48,904 nt of DNA from Cacconaster sp045114175 (lineage in GTDB: Bacteria; Bacteroidota; Bacteroidia; Bacteroidales; UBA932). The notes beneath the pieces were generated by a model. That model worked only from the letters and a program-made list of their open reading frames with translations. It was not told the DNA's origin and ran no database searches. The position numbers were made by a program, and so were the translations under genes. Position 1 is the first letter of the stretch. Every line of letters starts with the position of its first letter. Shown piece by piece: positions 14,009-21,060 of this stretch. Where the stretch lies: assembly GCA_045114175.1 (NCBI GenBank), contig JBGUJZ010000031.1, forward strand, positions 1 to 48,904. The letters run 5' to 3'.

Positions 14009-14132
14009 CGTGCGGTAAGAGGCGAAGAACGAGCGACCTCGTCCCCGCCGGGGACAGCCGCCGGAGGCGGCAGGGGGTTGATACGGCACGCGTTCGCCCG
14101 CGGTACGCGGGCTCGAGCCTCGTCCGCACCGC
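14009..14132 (+). pseudogene. tRNA-Asp-like remnant or att scar with inserted hairpins
   Basis: The 5' edge GTGCGGTA repeats the tRNA-Asp 5' end, and the 3' edge at 14113-14132 is identical to the last 20 bases of tRNA-Asp with the next base. The two edges can still form six acceptor-type pairs, and a T-arm-like GCGGG-CTCGAGC-CTCGT can pair with wobbles. Between them about 95 nt replace the D and anticodon arms, including three 15-nt perfect triloop hairpins at 14041-14055, 14057-14071 and 14097-14111. It could be a decayed tRNA copy, a recombination scar at a tRNA 3' end, or a structured RNA. Confidence 0.5.
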
Positions 14133-14179
14133 CAAAATAAGAGCAACGCGAAAGCGCTGCTCTTTTATTTTGGCGGTGC
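14126..14179 (+). repeat. 54-nt near-perfect palindrome with GAAA tetraloop
   Basis: GCACCGCCAAAATAA pairs perfectly with TTATTTTGGCGGTGC over 15 bp; after a 2-nt bulge GAGCA/TGCTC pairs, then one mismatch, then CGC/GCG closing a GAAA tetraloop. The outer bases of the left arm are the tRNA-Asp 3' end, so the palindrome carries that end in both orientations. It lacks a following T-run. Confidence 0.7.
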
Positions 14180-14191
14180 TGGCGCACTGTG

Positions 14192-14230
14192 TTTACTGGG
14201 GCACTGCCCCAGACCCCTCGCTCCCGGCCT
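14192..14230 (-). repeat. Palindromic repeat, copy B of the inverted pair
   Basis: The reverse complement of copy A: GCGAGGGGTCTGGGG, a changed 5-nt loop, CCCCAGT, with a short spacer difference near the AGGCC end. The hairpin core is CTGGGG-CACTG-CCCCAG (14196-14212). Confidence 0.6.
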
Positions 14231-14269
14231 ATAAGTCCTCGGGTCAAGCCCTCGGACACGGCCTTCGCT

Positions 14270-14290
14270 AGGCCGCTGATGCGGCCTTTT
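14270..14290 (+). terminator. Possible terminator-like hairpin
   Basis: AGGCCGC-TGAT-GCGGCCT followed by only three or four T. It could end transcription of the tRNA-Asp locus, but the T-run is short. Confidence 0.4.
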
Positions 14291-14323
14291 CATTCCATAG
14301 CAAGGCTCCGGACGAGTACAAAT

Positions 14324-14356
14324 AAAAAGCCGCAACCTTTTGGGCTGCGGCTTTTT
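14324..14356 (-). terminator. Terminator of the rplU-rpmA operon
   Basis: AAAAAGCCGCA and TGCGGCTTTTT form an 11-bp stem around an 11-nt loop. The symmetrical A and T runs allow action on both strands; it lies 17 nt after the rpmA stop. Confidence 0.8.
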
Positions 14357-14373
14357 GTTGTGTTGACAATTAA

Positions 14374-14631
14374 TTATGCCTCGGGAGTAACGGAGACATA
14401 AGACTTGTCATCGCGTTTCTTCTTGAAGGTCACCACGCCGTCAACCAGTGCGAACAGGGTGTGGTCTTTACCCATCCCAACGTTCTCACCCGGATAGTGG
14501 ACAGTGCCCCTCTGGCGGACCAAGATGTTACCAGCTTTGGCAACCTGGCCACCGAACAACTTAATACCTAAGCGTTTGCTCTGTGATTCACGGCCGTTCT
14601 TAGAACTACCTACACCTTTTTTGTGTGCCAT
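14374..14631 (-). CDS. rpmA: 50S ribosomal protein L27
   Basis: An 85-residue L27. The N-terminus MAHKKGVGSSKNGRESQSKRLGI is the conserved, flexible L27 end that reaches the peptidyl-transferase centre, and the signature KLFGGQVAKAGNILVRQRGT follows. It lacks the extra cleaved N-terminal segment known from Firmicutes. It is 22 nt downstream of rplU on the minus strand and is followed by a strong terminator, so rplU-rpmA form a two-gene unit. Confidence 0.98.
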   Translation of the reverse strand: MAHKKGVGSSKNGRESQSKRLGIKLFGGQVAKAGNILVRQRGTVHYPGENVGMGKDHTLFALVDGVVTFKKKRDDKSYVSVTPEA

Positions 14632-14653
14632 ACTCTTTAGTCCTTTAAATTAA

Positions 14654-14968
14654 TTATGCGATTGCAATTTCTTCGATCTGGATCTTGGTCAGGTACTGAC
14701 GGTGACCGTTCTTCTTCTGATAACCTTTGCGGCGTTTCTTCTTGAAGATGATAACCTTGTCGGCTTTGCAATGTTCCAGAACGGTGGTCTTGACATTGAC
14801 ACCCTTTACATAGGGAGCACCGACTTTGACCTTACCCTCGTTGTCGAGGAGGAGTACTTTGTCGAATTCGAGGGAGGAACCGACCTCGGCAGCCTGACGG
14901 TTGACGAAAATCTGTTTGCCCGCTTCGACCTTGAACTGCTGTCCAGCAATATCTACGATTGCGTACAT
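14654..14968 (-). CDS. rplU: 50S ribosomal protein L21
   Basis: A 104-residue L21 starting MYAIVDIAGQQFKVEAGKQ at the ATG at 14968; an upstream in-frame ATG at 15010 would add 14 residues inside the structured leader and is rejected. The C-terminal KKKRRKGYQKKNGHRQYLTKIQI is the typical basic rRNA-binding end. The long leader between promoter and start can form a stem and could be an autoregulatory site, as known for other ribosomal-protein operons. Confidence 0.97.
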   Translation of the reverse strand: MYAIVDIAGQQFKVEAGKQIFVNRQAAEVGSSLEFDKVLLLDNEGKVKVGAPYVKGVNVKTTVLEHCKADKVIIFKKKRRKGYQKKNGHRQYLTKIQIEEIAIA

Positions 14969-14992
14969 AAATAAATTTTTGTTAAAATTTAT

Positions 14993-15042
14993 AACCGTAA
15001 GCGGATACACTTAAGTATCTCTTAATCACTAGCTTAGCGGTT
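14993..15042 (-). promoter_or_regulatory. Structured 5' leader of rplU
   Basis: On the minus strand AACCG, a C bulge, and TAAGC pair with GCTTACGGTT: a 10-bp stem around an apical part with a second possible GATAC/GTATC hairpin. It lies in the about 93-nt leader of rplU and may be a ribosomal-protein binding leader; this is inference from structure. Confidence 0.4.
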
Positions 15043-15064
15043 GTCTGTCAATATTTTGGGACTG

Positions 15065-15096
15065 CAAAGGTAAAAAAACTTTCCGTGATGGACAAA
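15065..15096 (-). promoter_or_regulatory. Promoter of rplU-rpmA
   Basis: On the minus strand TTTG (15096-15093), 20 nt, then TACCTTTG (15072-15065): an excellent Bacteroidota -33/-7 pair. Confidence 0.8.
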
Positions 15097-15118
15097 ATAT
15101 TTTGCAGTCTTTCAGCGT

Positions 15119-17107
15119 CTAAGCGTCGATATTGGCGTACTTCGCATTCTGCTCGATAAACTCGCGGCGGGGAGCTACATCGTCGCCCATCAGCATGGAG
15201 AAGATCTTGTCTGCTTCAGCGGCGTTCTCGATATAAACCTTGCGGAGGATGCGGTTTGCGGGGTCCATCGTGGTGTCCCAGAGCTGCTCCGGGTTCATCT
15301 CACCGAGACCTTTGTAGCGCTGGATCTTCAGTCCGGGAGCGCCGGCTCCGCCTACCTGCTCTACGGCCGCGTCACGTTCGTCGTCCGTCCAGCAGTAGGT
15401 CTTGGTCTTTCCGCGTGCCACCAGATAGAGCGGCGGGGTAGCGATATAGACGTATCCGTTGCGGATCAGGTCGGGCATATAGCGGAAGAAGAAAGTCAGA
15501 ATCAGGGTGGCGATATGGGCGCCGTCCACGTCGGCATCGGCCATGATGATAACCTTGTGGTAACGGAGCTTGCTGAGGTTCAGCTGCTTCGGGTCATCTT
15601 CCGTACCTACGGTCACGCCCAGGGCGGTGTAGATGTTGCGGATTTCCTCGCTTTCGAATGCGCGGTGCTCCATAGCTTTTTCCACGTTGAGGATCTTACC
15701 GCGGAGCGGGAGGATAGCCTGGAAGTCACGGTCGCGGCCCTGCTTTGCAGATCCGCCTGCGGAGTCACCCTCTACGAGGAAGAGCTCGCAGTTCTCCGGG
15801 TTGTTGTCGGCGCAGTCGGCCAGTTTGCCGGGGAGTCCGCTGCCGGACATCACGGTCTTGCGCTGCACCAGTTCGCGTGCCTTGCGGGCAGCCTGGCGGG
15901 CCTGTGCGGCAAGGATCACCTTGTCGATGATAATCTTGGCATCCTTCGGGTTCTCCTCCAGATACTGCTCAAGCACCTGGCTGACGGCCTGCTGAACGGC
16001 GCTACGGACCTCAGGGTTGCCGAGTTTGGTCTTGGTCTGGCCTTCGAACTGCGGTTCAGCCACCTTGACGGAGATGACGGCGGTCAAGCCTTCACGGAAG
16101 TCTTCCGGACTGATCTCCACCTTAGCTTTGGTCAGGAAGCCGTTCTTCTCTGCATAAGATTTGAGCGTGCTGGTGAGGCCGGCGCGGAAACCAATCAGGT
16201 GCGTACCACCTTCTATCGTGTTGATATTGTTGACGTACGAGTGAATGTTCTCGTTGAAGTCCGTGTTGTACTGCATGGCCATTTCGATGGGAATGGTCTT
16301 GCTGGTCTCCAGGTAGATGGGCTGCTCGGTGAGGCGGTGGCGGTTGCTGTCGAGGTATTCGACAAACTCCTGCAGACCTTTCTCCGAATAGAACACATCT
16401 TCCGGTTTGACCGTATGCTCGATACCGTCTTCGTCGTAAACCACTTTGTCTTCCCGGCGCAGGTCGCGCAGGGTGAGGCGGATACCCTTGTTGAGGTAAG
16501 CCAGTTCGCGGAGGCGGTTGGCGAGGGTCTCGTAGTTGTAGATGCGGTTGGTGGCGGTGAAGATTTCCGGATCCGGATGGAACGAGATGGTGGTACCCGA
16601 ATCGTGCGCTTCGCCCACAACCTTGACGTCGTAGAGCGGCTTGCCCTTGGAATACTCCTGCACGAAGATTTTGCCTTCGCGGTGAATCTCGGCGCGGAGA
16701 TGGTCGGAGAGGGCGTTCACGCAGGAGACGCCGACGCCGTGCAGACCGCCGGAGACCTTGTAGCTGTCCTTGCTGAACTTACCGCCGGCGTGGAGCACCG
16801 TGAGAACCACTTCGAGGGCGGAACGTTTCTCCTTTTCGTGCATACCGGTAGGAATGCCTCGGCCATTATCTTTGACGGTGATGGAGTTATCTTCGTTGAT
16901 GGTGACCAGGATGTCGTCGCAGAAACCTGCGAGCGCTTCGTCGATGGAGTTGTCCACGACCTCATAGACGAGGTGGTGGAGGCCACGGTCGCTGATGTCG
17001 CCAATGTACATGGACGGACGTTTGCGGACGGCTTCGAGTCCTTCGAGGACCTGGATACTTTCGGCAGAATACTGGGCTTCTGCTGCGTTCATTTCTCTTT
17101 CAGTCAT
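15119..17107 (-). CDS. gyrB: DNA gyrase subunit B
   Basis: A 662-residue type II topoisomerase subunit. The GHKL ATPase domain is at the N-terminus: VRKRPSMYIGD, the Mg-binding EVVDNSIDEALAG, DNGRGIP and the lid GGLHGVGVSCVNAL. The transducer domain follows, and then Toprim motifs: FLVEGDSAGGSAKQGRDR, LPLRGKILNVEKA and MADADVDGAHI, with a final GLGEMNPEQLWDTTM. The end EFIEQNAKYANIDA is the usual GyrB tail rather than the ParE end. GyrB supplies ATP hydrolysis for negative supercoiling with GyrA, whose gene is elsewhere. It has its own promoter box 22 nt before the start. Confidence 0.95.
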   Translation of the reverse strand: MTEREMNAAEAQYSAESIQVLEGLEAVRKRPSMYIGDISDRGLHHLVYEVVDNSIDEALAGFCDDILVTINEDNSITVKDNGRGIPTGMHEKEKRSALEVVLTVLHAGGKFSKDSYKVSGGLHGVGVSCVNALSDHLRAEIHREGKIFVQEYSKGKPLYDVKVVGEAHDSGTTISFHPDPEIFTATNRIYNYETLANRLRELAYLNKGIRLTLRDLRREDKVVYDEDGIEHTVKPEDVFYSEKGLQEFVEYLDSNRHRLTEQPIYLETSKTIPIEMAMQYNTDFNENIHSYVNNINTIEGGTHLIGFRAGLTSTLKSYAEKNGFLTKAKVEISPEDFREGLTAVISVKVAEPQFEGQTKTKLGNPEVRSAVQQAVSQVLEQYLEENPKDAKIIIDKVILAAQARQAARKARELVQRKTVMSGSGLPGKLADCADNNPENCELFLVEGDSAGGSAKQGRDRDFQAILPLRGKILNVEKAMEHRAFESEEIRNIYTALGVTVGTEDDPKQLNLSKLRYHKVIIMADADVDGAHIATLILTFFFRYMPDLIRNGYVYIATPPLYLVARGKTKTYCWTDDERDAAVEQVGGAGAPGLKIQRYKGLGEMNPEQLWDTTMDPANRILRKVYIENAAEADKIFSMLMGDDVAPRREFIEQNAKYANIDA

Positions 17108-17128
17108 TGCGTTTCGTGTAATAACTTA

Positions 17129-17136
17129 CAAATATA
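17129..17136 (-). promoter_or_regulatory. -7 promoter box of gyrB
   Basis: Minus-strand TATATTTG, 21 nt upstream of the gyrB ATG. An alternating GT/GC tract at 17153-17169 lies just upstream. Confidence 0.55.
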
Positions 17137-17199
17137 CACAAAATATCCTTCCGTGCGCACGCGCGCGCGAAAAAACCGCCCAAAAAGTGCAAAAAAAGG

Positions 17200-17721
17200 C
17201 TAATAAAGGATGATTCCGGCGAGCGCCGAGAGCAGCAGCATAATGATGGCGTCTGCTTTGAACCAGACAGCCACGAAAACCACGGCAAAAATGACAATGG
17301 AGATCCAGTCGCCGAAGGTCTCGCGGTTGAGGAAAAGCAGGGCGGCAGCCCCAATCAGGCCCGTCGTGAGCGGCCGCAGCCAGCCGACGACACTCTCCAC
17401 GTAGCGATTCTTGTGAAGCCGTTTGTAGAATACGGCAATCAGAATCATCAGGGTGAGCGGAGGGACACAAACGGCCAGCGTGGCCAGGAAACTGCCGAAT
17501 ACGTTGCCCGTCACCATATAGCCTACGTACGTGGCGCTATTGATGGCAATCGGCCCCGGCGTCATCTGCGAAATGGCCACGATATCTGCGAATTGGGACC
17601 CGGTGAGCCAGGCGTGGCGGACAATCACTTCGTTCTGCACCAGCGAGAGCATGGCGTAGCCGCCGCCGAATCCAAAGAATCCAATCTTCAGGAAGGAGAG
17701 GAACAGTTGCAGATAGATCAT
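17200..17721 (-). CDS. chrA: Chromate transporter family protein, second half-size subunit
   Basis: A 173-residue membrane protein with about six hydrophobic segments. The family signature GFFGFGGGYAMLSLVQNEV is near the N-terminus, followed by VAISQMTPGPIAINSATYVGY. It is one CHR domain; long ChrA proteins have two. The start overlaps the end of the other half by 4 bp (ATGA type), so the two halves are translated together and probably form a heterodimer with opposite topology. Long ChrA exports chromate; many short pairs have no proven substrate, so chromate export is only the family name. Confidence 0.85.
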   Translation of the reverse strand: MIYLQLFLSFLKIGFFGFGGGYAMLSLVQNEVIVRHAWLTGSQFADIVAISQMTPGPIAINSATYVGYMVTGNVFGSFLATLAVCVPPLTLMILIAVFYKRLHKNRYVESVVGWLRPLTTGLIGAAALLFLNRETFGDWISIVIFAVVFVAVWFKADAIIMLLLSALAGIILY

Positions 17722-18254
17722 TGCACGTTCCTCCGGTTTTTAATGAGTACCTCCACCACACCGGCCAGTATGCCGATCAGGATCAGCCAGATGGGGGAGA
17801 AGCCGGTTTGCCAGACAAGCAGGGCCACCGCGATTGCCAGGAAAACCATCGGCCAGCGGAGCGGCTTGAGCATCCGGATAAAGGGGACGGCGATAAGGGC
17901 CACCACAGCGGGCCGCAATCCCTTAAATGCGGCTTCCACGTAACTGTTGTCGCGGAATCCGCCCAGGAAGACGGCAATGAGCAGGATGATGGTAAAACAG
18001 GGGATTACAGTACCCAGTACGGCCACCAGTGCGCCGATCCATCCCCGCATCTTATAGCCCACAAAGACGGCTGTATTCAATGCCACCGGCCCAGGGGCTG
18101 ACTGGGCCAGTGACAATTGATTGTAGAAGTCTTCCCGTTCGAACCAGCGCTTGCGCTCCATCACCTCGCGTTCAATCATCGGCAGCATGGCGTAGCCGCT
18201 GCCAAAGGTGAAGGCGCCGATCTTGAAGAAGCTCCAGAAGAGCCGCCAGAGCAT
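17718..18254 (-). CDS. chrA: Chromate transporter family protein, first half-size subunit
   Basis: A 178-residue single CHR-domain protein: FFKIGAFTFGSGYAMLPMIEREVMER, then LSLAQSAPGPVALNTAVFVGYK, and four or five further hydrophobic segments. It begins 3 nt after the M20 dipeptidase stop and overlaps the other half by 4 bp, so the three genes form one minus-strand operon. Chromate or sulfate export is possible by family, but the pairing with a peptidase suggests another physiological substrate; this is unresolved. Confidence 0.85.
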   Translation of the reverse strand: MLWRLFWSFFKIGAFTFGSGYAMLPMIEREVMERKRWFEREDFYNQLSLAQSAPGPVALNTAVFVGYKMRGWIGALVAVLGTVIPCFTIILLIAVFLGGFRDNSYVEAAFKGLRPAVVALIAVPFIRMLKPLRWPMVFLAIAVALLVWQTGFSPIWLILIGILAGVVEVLIKNRRNVQ

Positions 18255-18257
18255 CGC

Positions 18258-19610
18258 TTACAGATACTTGTAGAACAGTGCGATAGACTCCATTCCCTTG
18301 CGGAACTGGCTAAGCAGGTAGCTCTCGTTCGGGGAGTGGATGAGGTCGCGTTCCAGACCGAATCCCATCAGCACCGGTGCAGCCTTGAGAATCTTCTGGG
18401 CGTCTGCAATCACGGTGATGGAACCGCCGCCGCGGCTCGGAACCGGCTCAATGCCGTAAACCTCGCCGATTGCGCGGGATGCTGCCTTGAAGGCCGGGGA
18501 AGACATCGGAAGACCGAAGCAACCGCCGCCGTGGATATTCTTGACAGTCACCTTGACGCCCTTCGGGGCGATCGAAAGGAAGTATTTGGTAAAGAGTTTG
18601 GCAATCTTGTCCGCACTCTGGTTGGGGACCAGACGCATCGAGATCTTGGCGTGTGCAGTGGAGGGGATGATAGTCTTGGAACCTTCGCCGGTGTAACCGC
18701 CCCAGATGCCGTTCACGTCCAGGCACGGACGGATGCCGGTGCGCTCCAGTGTGGTGTAGCCCTTCTCGCCGGCAACGCCGTCAATACCGAGCGATTTCTT
18801 GTATTCCTCCATGTCGAACGGTGCGCGGCCCAGCATCTTACGCTCTGCGCGGGTGAGGTCGATCACGTCGTCGTAGAAGCCCGGGATGGTGATGTGGCCG
18901 TCTTTGTCGATCAGGGTGTCGATCATCTTGCAGAGGGCGTTGACCGGGTTGACGATGGCACCGCCGTAGTGGCCGGAGTGGACATCCTTGTTCGGGCCTG
19001 TCACGCAAACCTCCATGTACTGCATGCCGCGCATACCGGTGTTGATGGAGGGAACCTTTTCGGAGATCATCGTGGTATCCGAGATGAGGATCAGGTCGCA
19101 GGCAAGCTTCTTGCGGTTGGCCTTCATCCAGGCGGCCAGGCTCGGGGAGCCGATCTCTTCCTCACCCTCAATCATGAACTTGATGTTGTGGCGGAGCTTC
19201 TTTTCGCGGATCAGGTACTCGAAGACCTTGATGTGCATGAAGTGCTGGCCCTTGTCGTCGTTCGCACCGCGGCCCCAGATGGCACCGTCTTTGACGACCG
19301 GCTCGTAAGGATTTGTTTTCCAGAGCTCAAGGGGCTCTTCCGGCTGAACGTCGTAGTGGCCATAGACGAGGATGGTCTGGGCCTTCGGATCAAACTTCTT
19401 TTCGGCGAAAACCACCGGATGGCCGGCCGTCTCGCAGACCTCGGCGGTATCTACGCCGGCTGCCTTGAGCAGTTCAACGATCTTTTCCGCGCAGCGGTAC
19501 ATATCCTGCTTGTGGGCGGGATTGGAGCTTACGGAAGGAATGCGGAGCTCCTGGAAGAGCTCGTCGAGAAAACGTTTTTCGTTCTTCTCGATGTATTGTT
19601 TCATTTCCAT
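18258..19610 (-). CDS. M20 family dipeptidase
   Basis: A 450-residue metallopeptidase of the M20 (carnosinase/CPG2-like) group. The first zinc ligand is in VYGHYDVQPEEP, the bridging Asp in WGRGANDDKGQ, the catalytic Glu pair in MIEGEEEIGSPS and another ligand in LILISDTTM. A dimerisation lid domain occupies the middle, and the final histidine is likely the one in MGFGLERDLIHSPNE. It probably hydrolyses dipeptides in the cytoplasm. It is the first gene of an operon with the two ChrA halves, and its promoter is back to back with that of tig. Confidence 0.88.
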   Translation of the reverse strand: MEMKQYIEKNEKRFLDELFQELRIPSVSSNPAHKQDMYRCAEKIVELLKAAGVDTAEVCETAGHPVVFAEKKFDPKAQTILVYGHYDVQPEEPLELWKTNPYEPVVKDGAIWGRGANDDKGQHFMHIKVFEYLIREKKLRHNIKFMIEGEEEIGSPSLAAWMKANRKKLACDLILISDTTMISEKVPSINTGMRGMQYMEVCVTGPNKDVHSGHYGGAIVNPVNALCKMIDTLIDKDGHITIPGFYDDVIDLTRAERKMLGRAPFDMEEYKKSLGIDGVAGEKGYTTLERTGIRPCLDVNGIWGGYTGEGSKTIIPSTAHAKISMRLVPNQSADKIAKLFTKYFLSIAPKGVKVTVKNIHGGGCFGLPMSSPAFKAASRAIGEVYGIEPVPSRGGGSITVIADAQKILKAAPVLMGFGLERDLIHSPNESYLLSQFRKGMESIALFYKYL

Positions 19611-19648
19611 AACGGTATGTGTTTTTGTTGCTGATTACGTGTTGCAGA

Positions 19649-19680
19649 CAAAGATAGCTATTTTTTTACTACCTTTGCAA
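19649..19680 (-). promoter_or_regulatory. Promoter of the M20 dipeptidase-chrA operon
   Basis: On the minus strand TTG (19680-19678), 21 nt, TATCTTTG (19656-19649). Its upstream box overlaps the tig -7 box on the other strand. Confidence 0.65.
19670..19677 (+). promoter_or_regulatory. -7 promoter box of tig
   Basis: TACCTTTG gives a leader of about 50 nt before the tig ATG. Only 13 nt separate it from the divergent -7 box, so both promoters cannot easily be occupied together. Confidence 0.65.
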
Positions 19681-19731
19681 CCCCTATGGGGGCACTTTCC
19701 GAATCAACGAAATAAACATCTAAATACCAAT

Positions 19732-21054
19732 ATGAAAGTATCGCAGAAAAAGGTTGACGAACAGAACCTTACCGTTACCATCGTCCTTGAAAAAGAGGAC
19801 TGGGCTGAACCGCGCAAAAAGAAACTCAACGAATTCCGTCGCACCGCCGACATCAAAGGCTTCCGCAAGGGAATGGCCCCGATGTCCCTCATTGAGCGCA
19901 TCCACGGCGGACAGGCTCTGGCCGAGGTGCTGAACACCCAGGTCAGCGAGCAGATCCAGAATTTCATCGAGAGCAAGAAACTCGACATTATCGGCGAGCC
20001 GCTCCCGAGTGAGAAGGAGGAGAAGAACGACTGGGACAACCCTGATACTTTCAGCTTCAGCTTTGATATCGCTCTCGCACCGAAGGTGGAATTCACCGTA
20101 TCGGCAGAAGATAAAATCCCTTACTATCAGGTAAATGCAACGGCTAAGGCCCTGAAGGACTACAAGGCTTCCCTGCTCAAGCAGTATGGTACCCTTGAGA
20201 CCGGCAAGACCGCCAAGGCAGACGATTTCGTGATTGCTGACTTCGAGTCTGCTGACCGCAAGGTCGAGGCTGCTTACGTGGCTGTCCGCAGCATCCAGGA
20301 CGAAGAGATTAAGAAGAGCTTCGTGGGTCTGAAGGCCGGTGATGTCCGCGACATCGACATCGTGAAGACCTTCGTCAACGAAACCGACCGCGCCGCTATG
20401 TTCAAAGTCAAGAAGGAAGAGCTCTCCGAGCTGCCCGTTGACTGGAAGATGACCGTGAAGGAGATCAAGACCTTCGTGGATGCAAAACCGGTGCAGGCAA
20501 CCTTCGACCAGATCTTCGGCAAAGACACCGTCAAGACGGACGAGGAGTTCGACGCCAAGGTTAAAGAGCGCCTCGAGGCTGAATATGTGCAGGAGGGTGA
20601 CTTCCGCTTCAGCACCGACGCCAAGGAGTACTTCCTCAAGAAGACCAACATCTCCCTGCCGGACGCTTTCATGAAGCGCTGGATCTTTACGGCTAACGAC
20701 GGCAAGTACACCAAGGAGGAGATTGAGAAGGAATACGACCTCTTTGCAAAGGATTTCCGCTGGGACATGATCCGCAACAAGATCATCAAGGACCAGCAGC
20801 TCAAGACTTCCCGCGAGGATCTGCTCGCTGAGGCGAAGAAGCTGGCCGCTTATCAGTTCGCTATGTACGGCATGAACCAGGTTCCCGAGGAGACGCTGAC
20901 GCAGTTTGCAGAGCGCACCCTCGCTGACGAGCAGCAGGCTCGCCGCATCTTCGAGAAGGTGCAGGACGACCACGCTCTCGCATATATCCGCAAGACTGTG
21001 ACCCTCGACACCAAGAAGGTCTCCATTGAGAAAATGCGTGAATTAACCGCCTAA
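19732..21054 (+). CDS. tig: Trigger factor
   Basis: A 440-residue ribosome-associated chaperone. The N-terminal ribosome-binding domain contains a version of the signature loop, DIKGFRKGMAPMSLIERIHG, where E. coli has GFRxGKxP. The middle region fits the PPIase domain in position but is divergent, and the long helical C-terminal arms follow. An upstream extension of the frame to 19372 lies in the antisense of the dipeptidase gene and is not coding. Trigger factor meets nascent chains at the exit tunnel; with clpP and clpX downstream this is the classical tig-clpP-clpX proteostasis cluster. The Bacteroidota version is diverged but the context settles the call. Confidence 0.93.
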   Translation: MKVSQKKVDEQNLTVTIVLEKEDWAEPRKKKLNEFRRTADIKGFRKGMAPMSLIERIHGGQALAEVLNTQVSEQIQNFIESKKLDIIGEPLPSEKEEKNDWDNPDTFSFSFDIALAPKVEFTVSAEDKIPYYQVNATAKALKDYKASLLKQYGTLETGKTAKADDFVIADFESADRKVEAAYVAVRSIQDEEIKKSFVGLKAGDVRDIDIVKTFVNETDRAAMFKVKKEELSELPVDWKMTVKEIKTFVDAKPVQATFDQIFGKDTVKTDEEFDAKVKERLEAEYVQEGDFRFSTDAKEYFLKKTNISLPDAFMKRWIFTANDGKYTKEEIEKEYDLFAKDFRWDMIRNKIIKDQQLKTSREDLLAEAKKLAAYQFAMYGMNQVPEETLTQFAERTLADEQQARRIFEKVQDDHALAYIRKTVTLDTKKVSIEKMRELTA

Positions 21055-21060
21055 TCCATT

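Noticed and set aside
13823..14401. Several frames of 60-107 codons in the tRNA-Asp region
   Set aside because: They read through tRNA, terminators and palindromes, and their sequence follows those structures; none looks like a protein.
15515..17203. A 562-codon frame opposite gyrB, and similar long frames opposite the M20 dipeptidase, dnaA, rho, ftsH and pepD
   Set aside because: All are antisense shadows; the opposite strands carry complete enzymes with catalytic motifs.
19372..19731. An N-terminal extension of trigger factor
   Set aside because: It lies antisense to the dipeptidase and upstream of the tig promoter box; the ATG at 19732 gives the normal protein start.
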